In this document: positions 40,692 through 49,192 of the stretch, one piece after another
Layout of the letters: each line of letters opens with the position of its first letter
How positions within the stretch are numbered: position 1 is the first letter of the stretch
NCBI RefSeq assembly: GCF_014268785.2
Contig: NZ_JABWRD020000001.1
Location: forward strand, 1,067,001-1,131,000
Direction: 5' to 3'
Length of the DNA: 64,000 nt
Source of the DNA: Pseudomonas shirazensis
Lineage (GTDB): Bacteria > Pseudomonadota > Gammaproteobacteria > Pseudomonadales > Pseudomonadaceae
Made by a program: the position numbers and the translations under genes
Notes under the pieces: model-generated
Databases searched by the model: none
The model's input: the letters and a program-made list of their open reading frames with translations, nothing else
Told to the model about the DNA's origin: nothing

Positions 40692-41783
40692 TTATTGTCC
40701 GGACTCGCTGCTCGCCATTGGCTGCAGGTACTTGGCGGTCCATGCCGCCAACGGCAGCGGCGGATGTTGGTGAATGATGCGGCGCCAGATCAGAGCAAGG
40801 TCTTCCAGGTTGAACATCGAGTTGGCCGATGTGCCCGACCAGGCTGTTGGCGTGCCGACGATCCATTGGCCAGTGCTGTCGCGGCTGGCCATCTGGAAGC
40901 GGAACGTGTAGTTGCCGGGAATGCCCATGCGCAGGTCGGTCACCACCAAGGCATCACCGACCTCGTCGTAACGCAGCCAGTCTCCCGTGAACCAGCGCAG
41001 ACGCGCGTGCAGTGGGTCCTTACCAAGAGGCTTGGCTGCCTCGAGGTTGCGCGAATGCCGCAGCATTTCCGGCGGCTCGTGATCGAACACGCTGCTGACA
41101 CCCTCGAAGTAATGGCCGTCCGCGGTTTTCGCCATCACCCGCCAGACCAGACTGTTAAAGGCGACAGGCACGGCACGCACTTCGGTCACTGCTACGCCTT
41201 GCTGATCCAAAGCAGCCGCAAAGCGCTGCTCGGCATGCATACGCGCGCCCAGGCCAAAGCCGAGGTAGGCCGTACTGAACAGCAATGCACAAGTCATCAA
41301 CGCAATCGCCCTGCCCTGCATGCCGCGAATCGCCGCGAACAGCACAGTAAATAACAGCGGCAACGTGTACACCGGATCAATGATGAACACCGCCGCCCAA
41401 CTTTCCGGGATCAGTTGCAACGGCCAGAACAACTGGGTGCCATACACGGTGAAGGCATCAAGTACCGGATGCGTGATGAGCACCAGCCAGAACGCGGCGA
41501 ACAGCCTTGGCCAGCGATAGCCGCGCTCCGGCCAGTACTTATGGCCAAGCCAGGTCACCAACCAGGCCAACAACAAGGCCAGGCCGGTGAGCACGAACAG
41601 TGAATGCGAGAAACCACGGTGGAAGGTCATCTGCGACACCGGATCGGCATAGCGGATGATCACATCGAGGTCTGGCAAGGTGCCCAGGGCGGCGCCGTAG
41701 AGCAATGCCCGGCGGCCTTGAATACGGCCTAGTACCGTGCCTTGCAGCGCTGCGCCGAGCACCGCTTGAGTGAGTGAGTCCAA
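40692..41783 (-). CDS. YdjM-like membrane-bound metal-dependent hydrolase (DUF457)
   Basis: 363 residues. N-terminal half is the LexA-binding inner-membrane (YdjM/DUF457) domain: DSLTQAVLGAA, GTLPDLDVI, FHRGFSHS, HPVLDAFTVYG, with conserved His and Asp likely to bind metal, and about five membrane helices. The C-terminal ~160 residues are soluble. Translation seems to start at a TTG (41783), since family members begin exactly with MDSLTQ. It is followed at once by the TraX-like gene. Function unknown. Confidence 0.8.
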   Translation of the reverse strand: MDSLTQAVLGAALQGTVLGRIQGRRALLYGAALGTLPDLDVIIRYADPVSQMTFHRGFSHSLFVLTGLALLLAWLVTWLGHKYWPERGYRWPRLFAAFWLVLITHPVLDAFTVYGTQLFWPLQLIPESWAAVFIIDPVYTLPLLFTVLFAAIRGMQGRAIALMTCALLFSTAYLGFGLGARMHAEQRFAAALDQQGVAVTEVRAVPVAFNSLVWRVMAKTADGHYFEGVSSVFDHEPPEMLRHSRNLEAAKPLGKDPLHARLRWFTGDWLRYDEVGDALVVTDLRMGIPGNYTFRFQMASRDSTGQWIVGTPTAWSGTSANSMFNLEDLALIWRRIIHQHPPLPLAAWTAKYLQPMASSESGQ

Positions 41784-41838
41784 GGGTCAGGTTTCCACAA
41801 AAAGTCTGTTGGCAACCTACCTGCATCGCTGGCGACTG

Positions 41839-41871
41839 TGCAAACGCTATCGCCGCAGCGCAGCGTTTGCA
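41839..41871 (-). terminator. Hairpin after the ben-cat operon
   Basis: Stem TGCAAACGCT (41839-41848) / AGCGTTTGCA (41862-41871), 10 bp perfect, loop 13 nt, about 40 nt downstream of the benF stop on the minus strand. No T tract, so it may only stabilise the transcript end. Confidence 0.4.
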
Positions 41872-41910
41872 GCGGGCTGGCAACTCAGCCATCTGTGAGC
41901 GGCGCGGGGC

Positions 41911-43161
41911 TTACAGCAACTGCCAGGTGTAGGCCAGAATCAGCCGGTTTTCGTCGATATCGCTGCGATAATTCGAGCGCGCCACCGCGTTTCTGACGCG
42001 AATCCCCAAACCCTTGAACACCCCGCTCTGCACCGCATAACCAATATCCAGATCGCGCTCGCGGTCCTTGCCCTCGAAGCCGCGGCCGGTATCGACATTG
42101 TTGCCGGTTATGTAGCGCACCGTCGCGGTCAGGCCAGGGATGCCCATGGCGGCGAAGTTGTAGTCATAGCGCGCTTGATAGGAGCGCTCATCGGTGTAGG
42201 CAAACTCATAGGTGGGCACCTCGTTGCCCAGCGGGGTGATATTGGCGAATACCCGTGGAAACGGGCTTTCGCCATAGATGCCCTGATAGCCGACGTGAAA
42301 GCTGTGTCCGCCATGCCGGGCTGTCAGCAACGAGAAGAACGCCTGGTTGTCGATCTGGCCAAGCAAGGCATCGCCGTCCTCGCGGGCGGTGAAATAACCC
42401 AGGTTGGCGCTGAGCACCCAGTCGCCGAACGGCTTGCTGTGCTTGAGGCCGACAAAGCCCTGCTGGTAGATGTCTTCGAGCTGGCCATACCACAGGCTGG
42501 CGCTGGTCTGCTTGTCGTTGAAGACATAGTCACCGCCCAGGTAATTGAACGCGTCACTCGCGACCTGGCGCATCGGCACATGGCCAAGCATGGCGTTGAG
42601 CTTGTCATCCCCGCCTTCGTTGCGCAGGTGCGTCGAAGACAAATGCCCAACCTGCACGGTCAGCCCGTTGATCTCGGCAGAGTTGAGGCTGACGCCCTGA
42701 TAGGTGGGTGGCAGCAGGCGAATGTCGCTGAAGGTCAGCACCGGCAGATTCGGCTGCAGCTCGCCAACGCGCAGCTCGGTTTGCGACACGCGTGCTTTGA
42801 AGGTGCCAGCCAGGCGACTGTAATCGCTTGCCGCACGCCCGTCGCCATGCACTGGCAACAGTCCGCTGTTGACCCGGTCCGGGCTGCTGTCGAGGCGAAT
42901 CCCGAGCAAGCCCACTGCATCCACGCCGAAACCGATCGGGCCAGGGGTGTAGCCGGACTTGAAATCGAGGATGAAGCCCTGGGCCCACTCCTCGGCCTTG
43001 GACTGCTGGTTGGCGCCGACGATGTCAGAGAAATCCCGGCTGAAATAGTAGTTGCGAGAACTGAGGCTGGCTTTGGCATCTTCGAAAAAACCGCTTTCGG
43101 CAGCCAGCAAGGGTTGGCTGAGCAAGGTTATGCCCAGGGCGACACAAGGGTTAGGGTTCAT
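41911..43161 (-). CDS. benF: OprD-family outer membrane porin (BenF-like)
   Basis: 416 residues. Signal peptide (1-~20, ends PLLAAES), then an OprD-type 18-stranded barrel: FFEDAKASLSSRNYYFSRDF at the N-terminus, repeated aromatic beta strands and a final aromatic strand (LILAYTWQLL). BenF-like porins admit benzoate. It lies 64 nt downstream of benE and is the last gene of the ben-cat operon, which supports benzoate as substrate. Confidence 0.88.
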   Translation of the reverse strand: MNPNPCVALGITLLSQPLLAAESGFFEDAKASLSSRNYYFSRDFSDIVGANQQSKAEEWAQGFILDFKSGYTPGPIGFGVDAVGLLGIRLDSSPDRVNSGLLPVHGDGRAASDYSRLAGTFKARVSQTELRVGELQPNLPVLTFSDIRLLPPTYQGVSLNSAEINGLTVQVGHLSSTHLRNEGGDDKLNAMLGHVPMRQVASDAFNYLGGDYVFNDKQTSASLWYGQLEDIYQQGFVGLKHSKPFGDWVLSANLGYFTAREDGDALLGQIDNQAFFSLLTARHGGHSFHVGYQGIYGESPFPRVFANITPLGNEVPTYEFAYTDERSYQARYDYNFAAMGIPGLTATVRYITGNNVDTGRGFEGKDRERDLDIGYAVQSGVFKGLGIRVRNAVARSNYRSDIDENRLILAYTWQLL

Positions 43162-43225
43162 TGCGAAGCTCTCTTGATCTTGTTTTTATGGATGGATCGC
43201 TACTACGGTTTTGCACTACGGTTTT

Positions 43226-44425
43226 TCAGGAGTTACGGTGCAAGGCATCCCCCGCCTGCGGCCGCCGCAAACGCAGCAAGGCATGCGCACAGAGGCCGAA
43301 CAGCAAGCCCCAGAACGCTGCCGACAAGCCCAGAAAGGCAACACCGGAGGCCGTCACCAGAAAGGTGAACAACCCGGCATCACGCTCGCTCGGTTCGGCC
43401 AGGCTGCGGGCCAGTGCCTCGCTGATCGCGCCATACAAGGCGAGCCCCGCCAGGGCGGCAATCAATGCAGCAGGAAAAGCGGCAAACAACGACATCAGGG
43501 TCGCCCCGGCGATGCCCAGCAGCAGATACAAGCCACTGCCGGCCAATGCCGCGATGTAGCGTCGGCGCGGGTCTTCGTGGGCCTCGCGGCCGGTGCACAG
43601 GCTGGCCGTGACGGCGGCGAGGTTGAGTCCGTGGCAGCCGAACGGCGCCAACAGCATGCCGCCCAGCGCACTGGCACTGATCAACGGGCTTGCCGGCGTC
43701 TGATAACCAGCATTGCGCAGCACGGCCATCCCCGGCATGAACTGCCCGGTCAGGGCCACCAGCACCAGCGGCAAGGCCAGGCTGAACACTGCCGACAGGC
43801 TGAATTGCGGGGTGATCAACTGGGCGGTAGCAAACTCCAGGACCAGCGCCTCACTGCGCAGCTGGCCGCTGAGCACTGTGATCAACGCGCCAACGGCCAA
43901 CACCGCCGCCACCGCATAGCGGGGCTGCAAGCGCCGCATCAGCACATAAGTGATGAACATCGCCACGACCAGCATCGGTTGCACCGGCAAGGCGCGGAAT
44001 ACCTCGACACCAAAGCTGAACAGGATGCCGGCTTGCATACCTGCCGCAATCGAGCCCGGCAGGCGTGCGATCAAGCCGTCGAACGCACCACTCAGGCCAA
44101 TCAACAGCAAGATCAGATTGGCCACCAGATAGGCGCCGACCGCTTGCTCGAGACCAATCTGCGGCAGCGCAGTCACCAGCAGTGCCGAGCCTGGAATCGA
44201 CCAGGCGATAACCACCGGCACTCGATAACGCAGGGTCAATACCGCGCCAAGCACGGCGCTGCCCATCGACACGGCCCACACCCAAGAGGACAACTGGCCG
44301 TGGGGCAGGCCCGCAGCCTCGGCAGCATGGAAGATGATCACCAGCGGGCCGGCGTAGGAAATCATCGTCGCCAGCAGGCCGGCGACGATGGCAGACAACG
44401 AACAATCCTTGATCAGGTCTTTCAT
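43226..44425 (-). CDS. benE: Benzoate/H+ symporter BenE
   Basis: 399 residues with about 12 hydrophobic helices. BenE family landmarks: start KDLIKDCSLSAIVAGL, AWSIPGSALL, LPGSIAAGMQAGILF, AALAGSGLYLLLG. It takes up benzoate with protons. The ATG at 44425 has GAGG 5 nt upstream; the longer open frame overlaps catA and is not protein-like. Lies between catA and benF. Confidence 0.9.
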   Translation of the reverse strand: MKDLIKDCSLSAIVAGLLATMISYAGPLVIIFHAAEAAGLPHGQLSSWVWAVSMGSAVLGAVLTLRYRVPVVIAWSIPGSALLVTALPQIGLEQAVGAYLVANLILLLIGLSGAFDGLIARLPGSIAAGMQAGILFSFGVEVFRALPVQPMLVVAMFITYVLMRRLQPRYAVAAVLAVGALITVLSGQLRSEALVLEFATAQLITPQFSLSAVFSLALPLVLVALTGQFMPGMAVLRNAGYQTPASPLISASALGGMLLAPFGCHGLNLAAVTASLCTGREAHEDPRRRYIAALAGSGLYLLLGIAGATLMSLFAAFPAALIAALAGLALYGAISEALARSLAEPSERDAGLFTFLVTASGVAFLGLSAAFWGLLFGLCAHALLRLRRPQAGDALHRNS

Positions 44426-44498
44426 GGGACCTCTGGCCAGACCGGGGCCGGACGGGATGTCCGGCATGGGTTGTTCAAGCAACATCAAGTGAGGCCGA

Positions 44499-45425
44499 TT
44501 ACGCCTGCTGCAACGCCCGCGGCCGACCGCTGCGTTGCTCGGCCTCGCTGTCCGGCGCGCGCTGCAGCAGGAAGTCGAAGCGCAGCTCGGCATAGCGCCC
44601 GCTCACGCCCCGCGCGCCGTCTTCGCGCACCTGCACTTCGCCGACCAGGCCGTCACGGGTGGCGTAGGCGAAGTCGTCCCACAGGTACTTGTCGCCAGCC
44701 AGGTTGATCTGCGTGGTCAGGTGCCGATAGCCCGGCGCCGAGATGAAGAAGTGGATGTGCGCCGGGCGCTGGCCATGCCGGCCGAGCAGGTCCAGGCACT
44801 CCTGGGTCGGGCCTTGCGGGTCACAGCCGTAACCCGATGGCACGATCGAGCGCGCGCGGTAATAGCCCTCGGCATCGGTGACAATGCGCCGACGCAGGTT
44901 GTATTCGGACTGGCTTTGGTCGAAGAACGAGTAAGTGCCACGGGTGTTGGCATGCCACAGGTCAACCGTGGCGCCGGGCACAGGCTGGCCAGCCGGATCG
45001 AGCACCTGGCCTTCGAGGAACATCACCGTGGCTACGCCCTCCTCGCTGCCATCGTCCATGCGCACCTGGCCCGTGGCAATGGGCGCGCCGGCGACATACA
45101 ACGGCCCCTCGATGGTGCGCGGAGTGCCACCGGCAAGGCCGACGGCGGCGTCCTTGGCGTCCTGCAACAGGTCGAGAAAGTGCTCGATACCAAGGCCGGC
45201 GACCAGCAACCCCGCCTCACCACGACCGCCCAGGCGGTTGAGATAGTCAACGGCGTGCCAGAACTCGTTTTCGCTGATCTCAAGGTCCTCGATCAGGCGC
45301 GCGCTGTCCTGCAGGACGCGCAGGATGATCTGCTTTAGCCGAGGGCTGCCTTCATCGTTGGCAAACCCTGCGGCTTGTTCGAAGAACTTGGTCAGTTCGC
45401 CAGTGTGGGAAATTTTCACGGTCAT
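44499..45425 (-). CDS. catA: Catechol 1,2-dioxygenase
   Basis: 308 residues, usual length for CatA. N-terminal helical linker domain, then the intradiol dioxygenase core with the Fe(III) ligands in the expected places: Tyr in GPLYVAGAP, Tyr in GYYRARSIVPSGYG, and two His in RPAHIHF. It cleaves catechol between the hydroxyls to cis,cis-muconate. ATG at 45425 with AGAGG upstream. Third cat gene of the operon (catBCA order). Confidence 0.95.
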   Translation of the reverse strand: MTVKISHTGELTKFFEQAAGFANDEGSPRLKQIILRVLQDSARLIEDLEISENEFWHAVDYLNRLGGRGEAGLLVAGLGIEHFLDLLQDAKDAAVGLAGGTPRTIEGPLYVAGAPIATGQVRMDDGSEEGVATVMFLEGQVLDPAGQPVPGATVDLWHANTRGTYSFFDQSQSEYNLRRRIVTDAEGYYRARSIVPSGYGCDPQGPTQECLDLLGRHGQRPAHIHFFISAPGYRHLTTQINLAGDKYLWDDFAYATRDGLVGEVQVREDGARGVSGRYAELRFDFLLQRAPDSEAEQRSGRPRALQQA

Positions 45426-45469
45426 GTTTGCTTACCTCTAATAATTGTTCCTGGGCGAGTCGGGCTCGA

Positions 45470-45760
45470 TCAACGGTCGTCGCTGTGGACTGACGAGGGA
45501 TGCCGGCACAGGCCGGTCACTTCGATGGCCATATGCGGGAACAGCGGCAACTGCATCAGGGTGTCGTGCAGCGCCTCGACACTGGGCACGTCGAACACGC
45601 TGTAGTTGGCGTAGTGCCCGGCAATGCGCCACAGGTGACGCCAGGTACCGTCGCGTTGCAGGCGCTGGGCCAGCTGCTTTTCGTCAGCCTTGAGCTGGGC
45701 GGCCCGGGCCGGGTCCATGTCGACGGGCAGGTTCACGGTCATCTTCACGTGGAACAGCAT
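45470..45760 (-). CDS. catC: Muconolactone delta-isomerase
   Basis: 96 residues, the exact size class of CatC. Starts MLFHVKMTVNLPVDMD with the ferredoxin-like fold pattern, contains GTWRHLWRIAG and LPLFPHMAIEVT. It isomerises muconolactone to 3-oxoadipate enol-lactone. Lies 26 nt after catB and 44 nt before catA. Confidence 0.95.
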   Translation of the reverse strand: MLFHVKMTVNLPVDMDPARAAQLKADEKQLAQRLQRDGTWRHLWRIAGHYANYSVFDVPSVEALHDTLMQLPLFPHMAIEVTGLCRHPSSVHSDDR

Positions 45761-45786
45761 GGGTTTCTCCTTGGGTAAGGTCGCAA

Positions 45787-46908
45787 TCAGCGCCGGGCGA
45801 AACGCGCCAGGCGGGTTTCATCCAGGTTCAGGCCCAATCCGGGCGTGCGTGGTACATGCAGTTGGAAGTCGCTGTAGCGCAGCGGCTGCTCGACAATGTC
45901 TTCGGTCAGCAGCAGCGGCCCGAACAGCTCGGTGCCCCAGGTCAGCTGGCGTAGGGTCAAAAAGGCGTGGGCCGAGGCCAGGGTGCCGACCGCGCCTTCG
46001 AGCATGGTGCCGCCGTACAGGGCGATGCCGGCGGCTTCGGCGATCTGCGCGGTACGCAGCACGGCGCGGGGGCCGCCGTTCTTGGCGATCTTCAAGGCGA
46101 ACACGCTGGCAGCACCGTCGGCGGCGAGGCTGAAGGCGTCTTCCACGCTTTCGATCGACTCGTCGGCCATGATCGGTGCCGGGCTGCGCTGGTTGAGGCG
46201 GACTTGCCCGCTGCGGTTGATCCGCGCGATCGGCTGCTCGATCAGGTCGATGCCGTTGTCGCCAAGCACCTGGCAGGCACGCAAGGCCTGCGACTCATCC
46301 CAGTACTGATTGACGTCGACGCGCACGCTGGCGCGCTCGCCCAGCTCACGCTTGATTGCCACCACGTGGCGCAGGTCCTGCTCCAGCGGGTTGGCGCCGA
46401 TCTTCAGCTTGAACAGCCGATGGCGGCGGATCTCAAGCATGTGCTCGGCTTCAGCGATGTCGCGGGCGGTGTCGCCACTGGCGAGGGTCCAGGCTACTTC
46501 GAGGCTGTCGCGCACCCGGCCACCGAGCAACTCGCTGACCGCCAGGCCCAGGCGTTTGCCCTGCGCGTCGAGCAGGGCACTTTCGATGCCCGACTTGGCG
46601 AAGGTGTTGCCCTTGGCCAGCTTGTCCAGCTTGAGCATGGCGGCATTGATGTTGTCGGCTGGCAGGCCGACCAGCGCCGGAGCCAGGTGCGCGTCGATGT
46701 TGGCCTTGATCCCTTCCGGGCTTTCGTAGCCATAGGCCAGGCCACCGATGGTGGTCGCTTCACCAATGCCTTCGACGCCGTCGCTGCAGCGCAGGCGCAG
46801 CACCACCAAGGTCTGCTGCTGCATGGTGTGCATCGCCAGCTTGTGCGGGCGAATGGTCGGCAGGTCGACGATGATCGCCTCCAGCCGGTCGATAGTCGGG
46901 CTTGTCAT
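45787..46908 (-). CDS. catB: Muconate cycloisomerase
   Basis: 373 residues of the enolase superfamily. Catalytic Lys in FKLKIG, metal ligands in VDVNQYWD, LIEQP and MADESIE, and second Lys in ALKIAKNGG. It converts cis,cis-muconate to muconolactone. Gene lies 30 nt after benK on the same strand, so it is read from the ben promoter and not from a divergent catR promoter as in many pseudomonads. Confidence 0.95.
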   Translation of the reverse strand: MTSPTIDRLEAIIVDLPTIRPHKLAMHTMQQQTLVVLRLRCSDGVEGIGEATTIGGLAYGYESPEGIKANIDAHLAPALVGLPADNINAAMLKLDKLAKGNTFAKSGIESALLDAQGKRLGLAVSELLGGRVRDSLEVAWTLASGDTARDIAEAEHMLEIRRHRLFKLKIGANPLEQDLRHVVAIKRELGERASVRVDVNQYWDESQALRACQVLGDNGIDLIEQPIARINRSGQVRLNQRSPAPIMADESIESVEDAFSLAADGAASVFALKIAKNGGPRAVLRTAQIAEAAGIALYGGTMLEGAVGTLASAHAFLTLRQLTWGTELFGPLLLTEDIVEQPLRYSDFQLHVPRTPGLGLNLDETRLARFARR

Positions 46909-46938
46909 GCAAGGCCTCCAGTTGCGTCAGTCAAAGGG

Positions 46939-48267
46939 TTACGCCTGCGCCAGCGTGGCCAGGCCGTGGCGCCGGCTGCTGGCCAGGTGCACGGCCATGG
47001 CCAGCGCGGCAACCGCGCCGGGGATGGCAAAGGCGATGAAGTTGAGTTGCAGCGGCAGGTTGATGCCCATCAGCGCGCCGCCCAGCAGCGGGCCGACGAT
47101 GGCGCCGTTGCGGCCGATACCGGAGGCCCAACCGAGGCCTGTCGAGCGCATCGACAGGCCATAGAGCTGGGCCGCGCCGGCATACAGCAGGATTTGTGTG
47201 CCGATGGTGGTGGCGCCGGCAATGAAGATCAGCAGGTACAGCACGGGCATCGGGCTGTTCACCCCAAGCAGGCTGATCGACAGCGCCGCCGCGACAAAGA
47301 AGGCGATCTTGACCTTGACCAGGTTGTAGCGATCACCCAGCCAGCCGCCGAGAATTGCCCCGGCCATGCCGCCGAAGTTCAGGGCCAGCAGGAACGACAG
47401 GCTTGAGCCCAGGCTATAGCCGGCGTTGGCCATCAGTTTCGGCAGCCACGAGCTGAGCGCATAGACCATCAGCAGGCAGCAGAAAAACGCCAGCCACAGG
47501 GCCAGGGTGCGCACCGCCAGGCCGTCACGAAAAAGCTCCAGCACCGACGCGCCCTTGCCTTTGCGCTCGCTCGCCTGCAATACATCGTCGGCCTGCACGT
47601 CGCAGTCCGGATCAAGCCGTTTGAGCAGCGCACGAGCTTCGTCGGTACGGCCCTGGCGCACCAGAAAACCAATCGACTCGGGCAGGTAGTAGAGGATCAC
47701 CGGCAACAGCAGCAACGGCAGCGCTGCGGCAAAGAACATCGACTCCCAACCAAAGCGCGGCAGCAAGAAGATGCCGACACCTGCCGAAAGCATGCCGCCC
47801 AGCGAGTAACCGCTGAACATGATCGCCACCAGCGTGCTGCGCAGGCGTTTGGGTGCGTACTCGTTCATCAACGCCACGGCATTGGGCATCAAGCCGCCGC
47901 AGCCGAGCCCGGCGATGAAACGGTAGATGCCGAACTCGCTGGGGCTGCTGGCAAAGCCGTTGAGGATGGTCGCGCCGGAGAACAACGCGAAACAGATGGC
48001 GATGCCCTTCTTGCGCCCGATCCGGTCCGCCAGGCTACCGAACAGCAGCGCACCGAACATCATGCCGAACAGCGCGTAGCTGCCCAGCGCGCCGGCTTGC
48101 AGCGGGGTCAGGCCCCACTCCTTCATGATCACCGGCAGCACTACGCCATAGATGAACAGGTCGTAGCCGTCGAATACCAGCAGCAGGCCGCACCAGGCCA
48201 TGACCATCCAGTGGAACGGTGAAAAGCGAGCGTTATCAATGATCGGGTGAACATCCAGGGTTCGCAT
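46939..48267 (-). CDS. benK: Benzoate MFS transporter BenK
   Basis: 442 residues, 12 helices, aromatic acid:H+ symporter (AAHS) family. Landmarks: FDGYDLFIYGVVLP in helix 1, GSLADRIGRKKG (loop 2-3), NEYAPKRLRST, and GWASGIGRNGAIVGP. It imports benzoate. Located between benD and catB; gap to benD is 54 nt. Confidence 0.9.
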   Translation of the reverse strand: MRTLDVHPIIDNARFSPFHWMVMAWCGLLLVFDGYDLFIYGVVLPVIMKEWGLTPLQAGALGSYALFGMMFGALLFGSLADRIGRKKGIAICFALFSGATILNGFASSPSEFGIYRFIAGLGCGGLMPNAVALMNEYAPKRLRSTLVAIMFSGYSLGGMLSAGVGIFLLPRFGWESMFFAAALPLLLLPVILYYLPESIGFLVRQGRTDEARALLKRLDPDCDVQADDVLQASERKGKGASVLELFRDGLAVRTLALWLAFFCCLLMVYALSSWLPKLMANAGYSLGSSLSFLLALNFGGMAGAILGGWLGDRYNLVKVKIAFFVAAALSISLLGVNSPMPVLYLLIFIAGATTIGTQILLYAGAAQLYGLSMRSTGLGWASGIGRNGAIVGPLLGGALMGINLPLQLNFIAFAIPGAVAALAMAVHLASSRRHGLATLAQA

Positions 48268-48321
48268 GGCATCGGTCTCTGTTGTTTTTGTTGTGAGAGG
48301 TAAACGCAGGCTGGGCGACTG

Positions 48322-49083
48322 TCAGCCGAGGTCGCCGCCGCCAACCGGCAGGGTCACGCCGGTGATGTAAGACGCCTCGTCGGAGGCGAGAAAGAGGATC
48401 GCGTTGACCTGTTCGTCAATGCTCGCGTAGCGCTTCATCAGGCTGCTGTCCAAGGTCTGGGCAACGATCTGCTGGTACCAGGCCTTGTCCTGCTCGCTCT
48501 GCGCATCACTGTTGCGCGGCACCCGCCGAGGTGGCGCTTCGGTGCCGCCGGGCGCAGTGGCGTTGACCCGAATGCCGCGCTCAGCGGTCTCGAAGGCCAG
48601 GCAGGCGGTGAGTGCATTGACACCGCCCTTGGCTGCGCCATAGGGCACGCGGTTGATGCTGCGGGTGGCAATCGACGACACGTTGACGATGGCGCCGGCA
48701 CCACGCTCGAGCATGTACGGCAGCGCTGCATGGCAGCACCACAGGGTCGGGAACAGCGAACGGCGTACTTCGGCCTCGATCTGTTCCGGCTCATAGTGCT
48801 CGAACGGCTTGGCCCAGATGGTCCCGCCGACGTTGTTGACGAGGATGTCGATCCGGCCAAAGCGCTCGACCGCGCTGGCCATGACCCGGGCGCACTCGGC
48901 GTGCTGCTCGAGGTCGGCAATCAGCGTCAGCGTGCCCTCGCCGGCCAGTTCATGAACCAGCTCGGAACGGTCTACGGCTACAACTTGAGCGCCTTCGGCC
49001 TTGAGCCGCCAGCACACGCCGCGGCCAATGCCTTGGGCCGCGCCGGTGACCAGCGCGACCTTGCCTTGGAATCTGTTGCTCAT
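48322..49083 (-). CDS. benD: Benzoate cis-diol dehydrogenase
   Basis: 253 residues of the SDR family: NAD-binding TGAAQGIG (near 13-20), NNVGG, and the Tyr-x-x-x-Lys motif in PYGAAKGG. It oxidises 1,2-dihydroxycyclohexa-3,5-diene-1-carboxylate to catechol with loss of CO2. The ATG at 49083 has GGGGAG upstream. A terminator-like hairpin lies between benC and this gene. Confidence 0.93.
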   Translation of the reverse strand: MSNRFQGKVALVTGAAQGIGRGVCWRLKAEGAQVVAVDRSELVHELAGEGTLTLIADLEQHAECARVMASAVERFGRIDILVNNVGGTIWAKPFEHYEPEQIEAEVRRSLFPTLWCCHAALPYMLERGAGAIVNVSSIATRSINRVPYGAAKGGVNALTACLAFETAERGIRVNATAPGGTEAPPRRVPRNSDAQSEQDKAWYQQIVAQTLDSSLMKRYASIDEQVNAILFLASDEASYITGVTLPVGGGDLG

Positions 49084-49141
49084 CTCTGCTCTCCCCAGCG
49101 CCGCCTTCGTCTGCACGCGGCGACGCTGCTGCCATTGGCAA

Positions 49142-49181
49142 TAAAAAAGAGGCCAGCCGCACCCGCACGATGCGGCCAGCC
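49142..49181 (-). terminator. Intrinsic terminator between benC and benD
   Basis: On the minus strand an 11-bp stem (GGCTGGCCGCA with TGCGGCTGGCC, two G-U pairs) with a 9-nt loop is followed by TCTTTTTTA. Stem arms lie at 49171-49181 and 49151-49161, and the T tract at 49143-49150. It begins 12 nt after the benC stop. It has the form of a good intrinsic terminator inside the operon. Confidence 0.7.
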
Positions 49182-49192
49182 CCCAAGGAAAC

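Noticed and set aside
43211..44707. 498-codon frame opposite benE and catA
   Set aside because: Very Q/R/H-rich composition from reading benE backwards; not protein-like.
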